Origin: G963678095 sp963678095
GTDB lineage: Bacteria > Bacillota > Negativicutes > Selenomonadales > Selenomonadaceae
DNA: 64,000 bases
Direction: 5' to 3'
Assembly (NCBI GenBank): GCA_963678095.2
Contig: OY782746.1
Location: 868,001 to 932,000, forward strand
This document shows positions 1-8,804 of this stretch, one piece after another. The translations under genes and the position numbers were made by a program. The notes beneath the pieces were generated by a model. That model worked only from the letters and a program-made list of their open reading frames with translations. It was not told the origin of the DNA and did not search any database. Each line of letters starts with the position of its first letter. Position 1 is the first letter of the stretch.

Positions 1-1133
1 CCATTGAGAGCTATCGATAACAGTGCCAGACCGCAGCCCAGCAACAGTCCATTCAAAAATCTTGATTCCCGCAAATTCCCAGCCGAAAGGCCCTTCCAGA
101 GCAGGCCAAAAAAGAAGGTCATAAAACTGAGGCACCCAGCAATTCCAATTTCAGCCGCAAAATTTAAATACATATTATGCGCATGGACTATTTTAACCGA
201 CGTATCATTTATATAGAAATCATACGCAGGGTATACCATCCAGTAGGATCCCCACCCAATGCCAAGCAGCGGGTGATCAAGAATCATGGCTATTGTGCTC
301 TCCCAAAAAGCCAACCGCATTTCAGAGGAAGTATCCATACCGCCAAATACAGAAACAAGCCGGTCCGCCAGCGCTGGCTGCACAGCTAAAATCACTGCCG
401 CCAGTGCAATACAGCCCAATAAGATGCGCCGGTCTTTCAATAATCCATAACCGGCAATGACCAAGGCCATACTCAAACAAGCTCCGCGGGCATACGTCAT
501 CGATAAGCAGATGGCCAGCAAGCAAAAAAAGCCTGCGAGCAAGATCCGCTTTTTCCGTTCTTCCAGCCAGCAAAACATGCCAAATACAACAGACATCACG
601 ACATCAAGGTATCCCGCTAAAATGTTTGGATTTTCCCAAGTTGAAAATACGCGCGTTTTTAATTCTGGAAAGGCCTCGCCATCAACCCACTTCATGGCGC
701 TTATGTCAATGCCAAAAATATACTGATGAAATCCATATAAAACGACCAACAAGGCCGAAATGCCGAGAGCGTAGACAATCTGCTGCATCTGGCGCAAAGT
801 CGTTACGTTCTGCACGACCAGAAGATAAGTAAGTACATATCTGCCCACCAGATTGTAATAATTATAAAAACTAAACGCAGGGTCTGGCGAAACCGCTACC
901 GAAAGTCCACTGATTACCGTAAATATCGCAATGGGCAAGTCGAAGATCGTCCGACGAAAGCTTCTGTTCTTACCACTGGCAATCATTTTTATACTATATA
1001 AAAAAATCCCAATTCCCAGAGAAAGACTTGCCATAAAGGGCATAAGTGCCAGAAAAAATGCCAACGATGCGATTGCATAAAAAATCAGCTGATCAAGATC
1101 CTGGAGCAAACGTTTTTTTCTAAATATATTCAC
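1..1133 (-). CDS. O-antigen ligase / polymerase family membrane protein (partial)
   Basis: The frame opens with GTG at 1133, preceded by an AAGGTGAG ribosome site, and runs off the left edge without a stop, so the C-terminus is missing. The roughly 377 visible residues are very hydrophobic, with many predicted membrane helices separated by short loops. A large loop near the visible end carries the sequence HPLLGIGWGSYW followed by HAHNMYLNFAAEIGIAG. That H-x-x-x-L-x-x-x-x-E-x-G pattern is typical of the Wzy_C/O-antigen ligase (WaaL) domain. Members transfer or polymerise undecaprenyl-linked glycans at the periplasmic or outer face of the inner membrane. Whether this one is a ligase, a polymerase or an S-layer/protein glycosylation enzyme cannot be decided here. 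It lies 96 bases downstream of folC on the same strand. Confidence 0.8.
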   Translation of the reverse strand, partial: MNIFRKKRLLQDLDQLIFYAIASLAFFLALMPFMASLSLGIGIFLYSIKMIASGKNRSFRRTIFDLPIAIFTVISGLSVAVSPDPAFSFYNYYNLVGRYVLTYLLVVQNVTTLRQMQQIVYALGISALLVVLYGFHQYIFGIDISAMKWVDGEAFPELKTRVFSTWENPNILAGYLDVVMSVVFGMFCWLEERKKRILLAGFFCLLAICLSMTYARGACLSMALVIAGYGLLKDRRILLGCIALAAVILAVQPALADRLVSVFGGMDTSSEMRLAFWESTIAMILDHPLLGIGWGSYWMVYPAYDFYINDTSVKIVHAHNMYLNFAAEIGIAGCLSFMTFFFGLLWKGLSAGNLRESRFLNGLLLGCGLALLSIALN

Positions 1134-1229
1134 ATTCTCACCTTTTTACCTCTTGTGATTCAAAAAGAAAGGAAATCGACCAACTATAGTATTTCTACCG
1201 CAGCGGCCAATTCCCTTTTTTTATGCCAT

Positions 1230-2522
1230 TTATTTTTCCGCCAACAGCATTTGCCGAATGCCGCCAATCAGATAAAGCGAGCCAGCTATACAGAGCAAGC
1301 GTTTTTTATCCGCCAGTTCCAGTGCCCGCGCCAGAGCTTCCTCATTGTCGGCTTGTACCTCAATATGCTGCGCTTCGATCTTTTTGGCAACATATATCGG
1401 ATCTGCCGCCCTTTCCGACTGCGGCATAGTCACAACAACAGTATCATTAGGACGGATCAGCATTTTGACCATTGCCTCAACATCCTTGTCCTTCAAAATC
1501 CCCAGCAGTATCACGCGCTCGCGCCCTGGAAAATAGACATCGAGATTTTGCCGCAAGACATTGATCCCCGCCGGATTATGTGCCCCATCGATGACGATAT
1601 CCTGTCCCTCTTGCGCAAAACGTTCAAACCGCCCCGGCCAGGCTGCCAACCGCAAGGCCTCGCGGGCACTTGAGCCATTGATGCGGTCATCCTGGTTATG
1701 TAGCAGCTGCAGGGTCATAATTGCCAAGCTGCTATTTTCGATCTGATGCTCGCCGAGCATATGCAAACAATATTCCTCCGAAGAACCAATCAGTCCCGAG
1801 GTAAATTGCAGGCATTGTTGCTGACCATCAAAAGTAACCAGTTCTGATTTAAAATCTTCCCCGGCGACAAAAATATCAGCATTTTTCTCGAGGGCTGTCT
1901 TGCGGATAATATCAAGGGCAGCGCCCTTGGCTGCCGTCACCACAGGCACTCCATCTTTTATAATACCGGCTTTATGATGCGCAATCCCTTCCAGGCTGCC
2001 GCCGCAGCGATCTGCATGTTCCATCGTCACATTCGTGATAACCGACACTTCCGGCTCAATGACATTCGTCGAGTCGAGCAATCCGCCGAGTCCGACCTCA
2101 ATAACAGCATAATCGACTTCGCTGTCTGCAAAATACAAAAATGCCATGGCCGTCAGAACTTCAAACTGGGTCGGATTTTCCTGCCCTGCTGCCACCATCT
2201 GCTCAACAGCTGTTTTAACCCGGAAAAGGCAATGGCAAAAATCAGCCTCACGGATCGGTTCGCCATTGATCTGCATCCGTTCGGTGTAAGAAATCAAATG
2301 CGGCGATATGTAAAGCCCCGTCCTGATGCCGCAATGCGTAAGCATTCCGGCCAGCATAACCGAAGTCGATCCTTTCCCGTTGGTTCCCGTCACATGAATC
2401 GTCTTATAGCGATTTTGTGGCAAATCCAGGATTTTCATCAGGCCTTCAATGCGTTCAAGGCCGAGTTTTATACCGAAGGTATTCAAACTGTCGAGATAAT
2501 TGAGTGCTTCTTGATACGTCAT
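1230..2522 (-). CDS. folC: bifunctional folylpolyglutamate / dihydrofolate synthase
   Basis: FolC adds glutamate to dihydropteroate and to reduced folates in the cytoplasm, using ATP. The ATP-binding loop GTNGKGS lies at about residues 46-52, with the Mur-ligase-type central domain after it and DGAHNPAG opening the C-terminal domain; the 430 aa length is normal. The frame extends upstream to 2588, but I choose the ATG at 2522. It has an AAGGAC ribosome site 8 bases before it and starts where the family usually starts (MTYQEALNYL). The gene follows valS by about 70 bases. With fhs, folD, metF and pabABC elsewhere in the window it fits an active folate metabolism. Confidence 0.93.
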   Translation of the reverse strand: MTYQEALNYLDSLNTFGIKLGLERIEGLMKILDLPQNRYKTIHVTGTNGKGSTSVMLAGMLTHCGIRTGLYISPHLISYTERMQINGEPIREADFCHCLFRVKTAVEQMVAAGQENPTQFEVLTAMAFLYFADSEVDYAVIEVGLGGLLDSTNVIEPEVSVITNVTMEHADRCGGSLEGIAHHKAGIIKDGVPVVTAAKGAALDIIRKTALEKNADIFVAGEDFKSELVTFDGQQQCLQFTSGLIGSSEEYCLHMLGEHQIENSSLAIMTLQLLHNQDDRINGSSAREALRLAAWPGRFERFAQEGQDIVIDGAHNPAGINVLRQNLDVYFPGRERVILLGILKDKDVEAMVKMLIRPNDTVVVTMPQSERAADPIYVAKKIEAQHIEVQADNEEALARALELADKKRLLCIAGSLYLIGGIRQMLLAEK

Positions 2523-2591
2523 ATTCTTTGTCCTTCTTATTCGCGGCGCAGGCACATAGTGCCAATCTTTCCTGTGCCTGCGTTGCATTTT

Positions 2592-5246
2592 TTAAAGTGA
2601 AGCCAGATAAGCCAGTCTTTCCTGAACGGCCGCCCGCTTTTCTTCATATCCTTTTTGCTTTTCGCGTTCCTTTTCGACAACATCCGCTGGAGCCTTCGCC
2701 ACAAACCCGGCATTTGACAATTTCCCGCTCAAGCGACTGATTTCCTTGTCGAGTGTTTCCAGTTCCTTGCCAAGGCGGGCACTTTCTTTTTCTACATCGA
2801 TGAGGCCTTTGAGCGGCAGATAAATTTCGACCCCACTGACAACTGCAGCCATCGCATTTTCAGGTTTTGCTGCTTCACCGTTAAGAATCGTAACCGGAAG
2901 TGCGGATGCCAAAACGGTCAAATAGGAGGTATTGGCCGCCATGACAGATGCAATCTCTTCATCAGCAATCTGCAGGATCACTTCACTTTTTTTGCTTGGA
3001 GCAGCATTGACCTGCACCCGCATATTGCGTACAGATTTAATAGTCTCCATAATTGTTGTCATATGCGCTTCAGCCGCATCGTCGATCTTAGGCTCTTCAC
3101 CCGTCGGCCAGCAAGCAGTCATGACGCTTTTGCCTTCATGTGGAATATGCTGCCATATTTCTTCGGTGATAAACGGCATAAAAGGATGCAGCAGTCGCAA
3201 GGTTCTTTCCAGAACATAGGCCAGCACATATTGTGCGGTCTGACGCGGGCGCTGGTTTTCCGCATCATACAGGCGGGCCTTTGCCAATTCAATATACCAG
3301 TCACAGAATTCATTCCAGATGAATTCATACAACGTCCGCCCGGCCTCACCGAGCTCAAATTTTTCAAGATTATCGGTCACGCTGGCTACCGTCTTGGCAT
3401 AACGGCTTAAGATCCATTTGTCAGCCAGCGTATAGTCTACAGTTTCCGGCACAAATGCCGGATCAAACCCTTCCAAATTCATCAGCATAAATCGCGATGC
3501 ATTCCAAAGTTTATTGGCAAAATTACGCGTAGCCTCCACCCGTTCCCAGTAAAAGCGCATGTCATTGCCCGGGGTGTTACCGGTAATCAGCATAAAGCGC
3601 AGGGTATCCGCCCCATACTTATCAATGACTTCAACCGGATCAATGCCGTTCCCGAGTGATTTGCTCATCTTGCGTCCCTGAGAGTCGCGGACCAGCCCAT
3701 GAATGAATACATGCTTGAACGGAATATCCCCGCCAAACTCAAGCCCCATCATAACCATCCGCGCTACCCAAAAGAATATGATATCATAGCCCGTCACCAA
3801 TACACTGGTCGGATAAAACTGCTTGAGTTCCGCCGTCTGCTCCGGCCAGCCCATCGTTTCAAACGGCCACAGGCCCGAACTGAACCAGGTATCGAGCACA
3901 TCTTCATCCTGATTCAGATGCTGCCCGCCGCATTTAGGGCAAACGGTCACAGCCTCACGGGCCACAATGGTTTCCCCGCAATCGCTGCAGTACCAAGCCG
4001 GAATCCGGTGTCCCCACCAGAGCTGGCGCGAAATACACCAGTCGCGGATGTTTTCCAGCCAATTGATATAAATTTTAGTAAAGCGTTCTGGAACAAACTG
4101 GATTTTCCCGTTGGTCACAGCCTCAATTGCCGGTTTTGCCAATGATTCCATTTTTACAAACCACTGTTTTGAAATAAGCGGCTCCACCGTCGTATGGCAA
4201 CGTGAGCAGTGCCCAACCGCATGTTCGTGCTCTTCGACGCTGACCAGAAAGCCTTCGGTTTTCAGCTGCTCGAGCAGCTGGCGCCGGCATTCGCTGCGAT
4301 CAAGGCCGGCATATTTGCCAGTGTTTTCGGACATGGTACCATCATTTTCAATGACAACGATCTGTTCGAGATCATGACGCTGCCCCATTTCAAAATCGTT
4401 TGGATCATGGGCCGGTGTTACCTTTACAGCTCCCGTACCAAAGGCAGGATCGACATAGCTGTCCGCAAACAGTGGAATCCGGCGGCCGACGATCGGCAGC
4501 ACCAACATTTTCCCGATCAGATCACGATAGCGTTCATCCTCCGGATGCACCGCAACCCCGGTATCGCCAAACATGGTTTCCGGACGCGTTGTAGCAATTT
4601 CAACGTACTGTCCCGTTCCCTCAACCTCATAACGCAGATGATAAAGATGACCCGCTTGAGTCTCGTGATCTACCTCAATATCACTGATTGCCGTATTGCA
4701 GCGCGGGCACCAATTTGTAATGCGTGTTCCCTGGTAGATCAAGCCCTTTTCATAAAGGCTGACAAAGACTTCTCTTACCGCCGTCGAACAACCCTCATCC
4801 ATGGTAAAGCGCTCACGATCCCAGTCGCAGGAAGATCCAAGCGACCGAAGCTGTGACATAATACGGCTGCCGAATTTTTCCTTCCAGTCCCAAACGCGCT
4901 CAAGAAATTTGTCGCGGCCAAGATCATAACGTGATATTCCCTCTGCCCGCAAAGCTTCCTCAACCTTAGCCTGGGTGGCAATACCGGCATGATCGCAGCC
5001 CGGCATCCACAAGGTATTGTAGCCCTGCATGCGGCGCCAGCGAATCAAAATATCCTGCAGAGTATTATCCATCGCATGCCCCATATGAAGCTGACCGGTT
5101 ACATTCGGTGGTGGAATGACAATGCTGTATGGATCTTTATCCGCTTCTACCTCAGCATGAAAGAGTTTATTCTCTTCCCAGAACTTATACCATTTTTTTT
5201 CAAACGACTGCGGATCATAAACTTTTGGTATATTGTTTTCTTCCAT
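2592..5246 (-). CDS. valS: valyl-tRNA synthetase
   Basis: ValS charges tRNA-Val and edits mischarged threonine. The class I signatures are visible: HMGH at about residues 54-57 and KMSKS in the context GRKMSKSLGNG. The C-terminal anticodon-binding region and the coiled-coil tail (residues about 820-884, rich in K and E) are present. Length is 884 aa, usual for bacteria. The reading frame stays open back to 5330, inside the T-box, but the ATG at 5246 has GGAGGAG 8-9 bases upstream and gives the expected N-terminus (MEENNIPKVY). Expression is controlled by the T-box leader at 5272-5520. Confidence 0.96.
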   Translation of the reverse strand: MEENNIPKVYDPQSFEKKWYKFWEENKLFHAEVEADKDPYSIVIPPPNVTGQLHMGHAMDNTLQDILIRWRRMQGYNTLWMPGCDHAGIATQAKVEEALRAEGISRYDLGRDKFLERVWDWKEKFGSRIMSQLRSLGSSCDWDRERFTMDEGCSTAVREVFVSLYEKGLIYQGTRITNWCPRCNTAISDIEVDHETQAGHLYHLRYEVEGTGQYVEIATTRPETMFGDTGVAVHPEDERYRDLIGKMLVLPIVGRRIPLFADSYVDPAFGTGAVKVTPAHDPNDFEMGQRHDLEQIVVIENDGTMSENTGKYAGLDRSECRRQLLEQLKTEGFLVSVEEHEHAVGHCSRCHTTVEPLISKQWFVKMESLAKPAIEAVTNGKIQFVPERFTKIYINWLENIRDWCISRQLWWGHRIPAWYCSDCGETIVAREAVTVCPKCGGQHLNQDEDVLDTWFSSGLWPFETMGWPEQTAELKQFYPTSVLVTGYDIIFFWVARMVMMGLEFGGDIPFKHVFIHGLVRDSQGRKMSKSLGNGIDPVEVIDKYGADTLRFMLITGNTPGNDMRFYWERVEATRNFANKLWNASRFMLMNLEGFDPAFVPETVDYTLADKWILSRYAKTVASVTDNLEKFELGEAGRTLYEFIWNEFCDWYIELAKARLYDAENQRPRQTAQYVLAYVLERTLRLLHPFMPFITEEIWQHIPHEGKSVMTACWPTGEEPKIDDAAEAHMTTIMETIKSVRNMRVQVNAAPSKKSEVILQIADEEIASVMAANTSYLTVLASALPVTILNGEAAKPENAMAAVVSGVEIYLPLKGLIDVEKESARLGKELETLDKEISRLSGKLSNAGFVAKAPADVVEKEREKQKGYEEKRAAVQERLAYLASL

Positions 5247-5271
5247 TAAATATCTCTCCTCCATAACACTT

Positions 5272-5520
5272 TTAAATAAAAAAGTCTCCTCCATCCCAAA
5301 GGACGAAAGAGACTGCTTTCGCGGTACCACCTAATTTTTCCGGCAAAAAACCGGACTCAACTGCCATAACGCTGCACTGCGGCCGTGCCTACTTTTAAAT
5401 TCAGCCCGGCGGCTCCAAAGCTACCTTCCATAATCCTTGCAGGGAAATCTTCCAGCCTTGGATTCCCTCTCTAAGCTGCGGCCGATCATGTACTCTCTTT
5501 TTCATTGCCTATGTCCTGTC
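5272..5520 (-). promoter_or_regulatory. T-box leader (tRNA-Val sensing) of valS
   Basis: The canonical T-box sequence AGGTGGTACCGCG lies at 5320-5332 (minus strand). Its TGG can pair with the uncharged tRNA ACCA end. Downstream is a terminator stem (GTCTC with GAGAC) followed by TTTTTT at about 5278-5311. In stem I the motif AGAGAGGGAA is visible. The specifier position reads GAAG-GTA-GC, giving the valine codon GUA at 5422-5424, which agrees with the valS gene downstream. Uncharged tRNA-Val is expected to favour the antiterminator and allow read-through. Confidence 0.93.
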
Positions 5521-5603
5521 TCACCATCTGATGAAACCTGATTTTTAGTAAATTTATTATATCCTCATATCTGCAGCCTGTCAAGCGAATACCCGCTGCC
5601 AGC

Positions 5604-7277
5604 TTACAGCTCCTGAATGATCGTCAAAATAATCGGGCGGCGGCGTGTTTTCGCATAAATAAATTTCCCCAAGGCGTCGCGGACGGAGGACTTTATAACC
5701 GACCACTCCGTGACATCCTTTTCCTCGCATTTATCGAGGGCCTGACAGACGACTTTCTTTGCCGAGTCCATCAGTTCTCCCGCCTCGCGGACGTAGATAA
5801 AGCCACGCGATACCATATCCGGGCCGGCAACTACGTGAGAAGAGCCCTTTTCCATCACGATAACGACAATCATGACTCCGTCCTGAGAAAGCATCTGACG
5901 ATCCCGCAGAACGATGTTGCCAACATCACCGACACCAAGTCCGTCAATATAAACTTTACCCGAAGTTACATTACCGGCAATAGCGCCTTTGACTTCACCG
6001 TTTTCCCGGTTAAACTGAAAGACCTGTCCATTTTCCCCGATCAGGATATTTTCTCGCGCCAGGCCCCACTCTTCAGCCAAATCACGGTGGCTCATCAACA
6101 TGCGATACTCGCCATGAACCGGAATCAGGTATTTCGGCCGAATAAGGCTCAGCACCAGTCGCAGGTCTTCTTGACAGGCATGCCCAGAAACATGAATACC
6201 CGCCGAACGTTCGTGTACAACCTCTGCTCCGAGGCGCAGCAACGAATCAATGGTTTTTGAAACCGCCTTTTCATTGCCCGGAATTGGCGTCGCCGAAAAA
6301 ATAACCCGGTCGCCGCGTTCAATCTGAATCTTGCGGTGATCGCCCCTTGACATGCGTGATAACCCGGCCATGGGCTCGCCCTGGCTGCCAGTTGTTAAAA
6401 TCAGCAGCTGTGCTGCTGGATAGCGACGCATCTCATCAACATCAATCAGCTTACCTTCAGGAATTTTTAAATAGCCAAGATCCATGGCAATGCCGATGAC
6501 ATTGACCATGCTGCGACCGACCACTACCACCCGACGGCCATGGTTACAGGCTGCATCGACAGCCTGCTGGATGCGTGACACATTCGAAGCAAACGTAGCC
6601 AACAGGATTCGGCCTCTTGCTCCGTCAAATGCCTTATCAAGTGCCGTCATCACGGTGCTTTCTGATTTTGTAAAGCCCGGGGTTTCAGCATTCGTGCTAT
6701 CGGCCATCAGAGCCAGCACACCTTCGTCGCCTAACTTAGCGAATTTTTGAAAATCGAGCTTTTTCCCATCCACCGGCGTATAATCCACCTTAAAATCACC
6801 GGTATGAACAATCGTTCCCATCGGTGTCTTAAAGTAAAGTGCGACCGCATCTGGAATCGAATGGCTTGTCTGGACAAAGCCGACACGAATCTTGCCAAAG
6901 ACAAGTTCATCCCCAGGCTCAATGATGTTAAGGCAACTGCGATCGACACGGTTTTCCTTCAGTCTTCCCTCCGCCAGCCCCATAGCCAAGCGTGTTCCAT
7001 AAACAGGGACCTGGAACTGCTGCAAAAAGTACGATAATGCCCCTATATGATCTTCATGTCCGTGTGTGATAACCACAGCCCGGATTTTATCCTGATTTTC
7101 AACCAAATATGTCATATCCGGAATGACCAGATCAATCCCGAGCATATCATCGTCCGGGAATGCCAGTCCACAGTCAAGGACAACAATATCCGAACCATAG
7201 CGGATAACCGTCATATTCTTGCCAACTTCACCGAGTCCGCCAAGTGGAATAATTTCAAGTTTATTTTGTTTTCTCAA
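5604..7277 (-). CDS. rnj: ribonuclease J
   Basis: A metallo-beta-lactamase/beta-CASP nuclease with 5'-3' exonuclease and endonuclease activity in mRNA decay and rRNA maturation. The catalytic metal motif THGHEDHIG is at about residues 71-79. Later motifs include TGDFK, the beta-CASP motif ending in SGHA, and HGEYRML. Its length (557 aa) matches RNase J1/J2. The start codon is TTG at 7277, which gives the expected N-terminus (MRKQNKLEIIPLGG) and follows a G-rich ribosome site about 10 bases upstream. It ends well before the valS T-box and appears to be its own unit. Confidence 0.93.
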   Translation of the reverse strand: MRKQNKLEIIPLGGLGEVGKNMTVIRYGSDIVVLDCGLAFPDDDMLGIDLVIPDMTYLVENQDKIRAVVITHGHEDHIGALSYFLQQFQVPVYGTRLAMGLAEGRLKENRVDRSCLNIIEPGDELVFGKIRVGFVQTSHSIPDAVALYFKTPMGTIVHTGDFKVDYTPVDGKKLDFQKFAKLGDEGVLALMADSTNAETPGFTKSESTVMTALDKAFDGARGRILLATFASNVSRIQQAVDAACNHGRRVVVVGRSMVNVIGIAMDLGYLKIPEGKLIDVDEMRRYPAAQLLILTTGSQGEPMAGLSRMSRGDHRKIQIERGDRVIFSATPIPGNEKAVSKTIDSLLRLGAEVVHERSAGIHVSGHACQEDLRLVLSLIRPKYLIPVHGEYRMLMSHRDLAEEWGLARENILIGENGQVFQFNRENGEVKGAIAGNVTSGKVYIDGLGVGDVGNIVLRDRQMLSQDGVMIVVIVMEKGSSHVVAGPDMVSRGFIYVREAGELMDSAKKVVCQALDKCEEKDVTEWSVIKSSVRDALGKFIYAKTRRRPIILTIIQEL

Positions 7278-7464
7278 GAAAAAATAACCCCCCTACCATC
7301 TATCTAAAATTATAATTCTATCACCTTAATAATGAAATGCTCTAAAACAAACCCACGATCAAAAAATGGTCCGTTTCATCTGAGCAAAACAAGCCCGCAC
7401 ATCATATTCAGTCCTTTTATTATATAACATTTTAAAAAACGGCACAAGGTTTATAAAAAACGCC

Positions 7465-7491
7465 AAAAAAGCCCCGCCATTGCGGGGCTTT
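7465..7491 (-). terminator. rho-independent terminator after tRNA-Leu
   Basis: On the minus strand AAGCCCCGC and GCGGGGCTT form a perfect stem with a 4-base loop, followed by TTTTTT. It lies 12 bases beyond the encoded CCA of tRNA-Leu. Confidence 0.85.
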
Positions 7492-7502
7492 GCATTTACA
7501 AC

Positions 7503-7586
7503 TGGTGCGGAAGACAGGACTTGAACCTGCACGTCGTGGACACTAGATCCTAAGTCTAGCGCGTCTGCCAATTCCGCCACTTCCGC
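7503..7586 (-). tRNA. tRNA-Leu (anticodon UAG)
   Basis: The acceptor arms GCGGAAG and CTTCCGC pair, and the discriminator A is followed by an encoded CCA. The D arm (GGCAGACGC), a long variable arm and the T arm GGTTCAAGTCC are present. The anticodon loop CTTAGGA gives UAG, which reads CUA and other CUN leucine codons. The long variable arm agrees with a class II leucine tRNA. Confidence 0.95.
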
Positions 7587-7635
7587 CTGCTGTCGTTACC
7601 AGCTTTTATATAATATCACAAACCAGCTGAAATTG

Positions 7636-8127
7636 TCAACTTTCCAAACTATCCTCATTTATCAGGCGTTCAATCAGATCCGGACTGAGATCGTGTTCGC
7701 TGTACAGCGCCACCCCGGCCGCAGCCAAAACTGTAGCCGCGACGCCCTGCCCTTTTATCTTTTTCCCGCTGAACGAACCGTCATAGACATTTTTCACGCC
7801 GCAGGAAGGACTGTTTTCCTTCAGTATCGCGGCTGTTATCTTTTGCTCGCCAAGAAGAGCTTTCATCTGTTCACTGCCCTTGACAAAGGCAGCGGTAACA
7901 TCTTCCCCCTCGCGATTTTTCACTCTCGCAGGCCCGGCCAGAACCTCCGGGCCTGCCCCGCCGTTAATTTCCGCTGGCGGACGCGGCGCAACAAGTCCGC
8001 CAAGTGCTTCCGGACACACAGGCAAAAATCGGCCGCAGGCCTCATACAGCATCAGCAACCCATGCGGATTCGACCCGCCGTTATACTTTGTTTTCCTGCC
8101 AAGCAGACAGGCACTGACTAAAATCAC
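7636..8127 (-). CDS. DUF523 family protein
   Basis: A 163 aa cytoplasmic protein of the DUF523 family. Conserved features are the start ILVSACLLG, the motif VCPEALGGL, the phrase ENSPSCG at about residue 105 and the GxGVAA segment near the C-terminus. The conserved cysteines (CLLG, CPE, SPSCG) suggest metal or thiol chemistry, but the biochemical role of the family is not established as far as I know. The start is GTG at 8127 with AGGAGTG upstream. It follows the DnaQ-like exonuclease by 14 bases, so the two are probably co-transcribed. Confidence 0.85.
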   Translation of the reverse strand: MILVSACLLGRKTKYNGGSNPHGLLMLYEACGRFLPVCPEALGGLVAPRPPAEINGGAGPEVLAGPARVKNREGEDVTAAFVKGSEQMKALLGEQKITAAILKENSPSCGVKNVYDGSFSGKKIKGQGVAATVLAAAGVALYSEHDLSPDLIERLINEDSLES

Positions 8128-8141
8128 AAAATCACTCCTGT

Positions 8142-8699
8142 TTATTCAAATGGTTTGACCATAACCCCGGTACGCAGTGCCAGCGACGCAAAATTATCCA
8201 CCTGCAGTTTTTTCCCGGCCAGCAGGGGAATAGCCGCGCAGGTTCTGGCATCGTCTAAGGCATTATGATGCTGAAAAGCCAGCTGCAGATAATTGCCAAC
8301 GGTATCAAGTTTATGGTTTTCAAGTTCCGGCCATACTTTCCGGGCAATATTCACGGTGCAACAATGGCTGAACTTCGGTTTTTCCAGATGGTATTCCTTC
8401 AGACAGCTGCGCAGCACACTCATGTCAAACTGCGCATTGTGCGCGACAACAATCCTGCCAGCAAGGCGCTGGCGAAGTTCCGGCCAAACCTCGGCAAAAG
8501 TCGGCTGTTCGCGCACATCTTCCGGGCGAATCCCGTGAATTTGGATATTAAAATAACTAAAATCCATCTGCGGCGGGCGAATCAGCGTGTAATAAGAATC
8601 GGCAATGATTCCGTCCTTAATTTCGACGATCGCTACACTACAGGCACTGCTGCGCCGGTTATTAGCAGTTTCAAAGTCTATGGCGGCAAAATTCATCAT
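8142..8699 (-). CDS. DnaQ-like 3'-5' exonuclease
   Basis: A 185 aa protein with the DEDDh exonuclease fold. Motif I is AIDFETAN (D and E, residues about 6-10), motif II VAHNAQFDMSVL, and motif III HNALDDARTCA. These carry the four acidic metal ligands and the catalytic histidine. It is a stand-alone domain with no polymerase or helicase part, like the small RNase T/DNA polymerase III epsilon-type nucleases common in Firmicutes. Substrate (DNA or RNA) is not shown by the sequence. It begins with tandem ATG codons at 8699/8696 and shares a unit with the DUF523 gene. Confidence 0.85.
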   Translation of the reverse strand: MMNFAAIDFETANNRRSSACSVAIVEIKDGIIADSYYTLIRPPQMDFSYFNIQIHGIRPEDVREQPTFAEVWPELRQRLAGRIVVAHNAQFDMSVLRSCLKEYHLEKPKFSHCCTVNIARKVWPELENHKLDTVGNYLQLAFQHHNALDDARTCAAIPLLAGKKLQVDNFASLALRTGVMVKPFE

Positions 8700-8735
8700 A
8701 TCAATTCGTCCTCTATCCTAACATAACATATAAAA

Positions 8736-8777
8736 GCAGGTGACAAAAAGCTGCCTTCCGGCCCCCTTGTCACCTGC
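8736..8777 (-). terminator. terminator after nfnB
   Basis: Perfect 11-bp arms GCAGGTGACAA and TTGTCACCTGC enclose a 20-base loop and are followed on the minus strand by TTTTA. It lies 28 bases beyond the nfnB stop codon. Confidence 0.75.
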
Positions 8778-8804
8778 CGCTCAAACTTCATTTCCAGAAA
8801 GCTA

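Noticed and set aside
1155..1673. 172-codon plus-strand frame opposite folC
   Set aside because: It lies opposite the conserved folC C-terminus; its sequence is the antisense shadow of a real gene.
7359..7580. 73-codon minus-strand frame beginning MAELADALDLGSSVHD
   Set aside because: Its first 25 or so codons are tRNA-Leu itself; this peptide is a well-known artefact of translating leucine tRNA genes.
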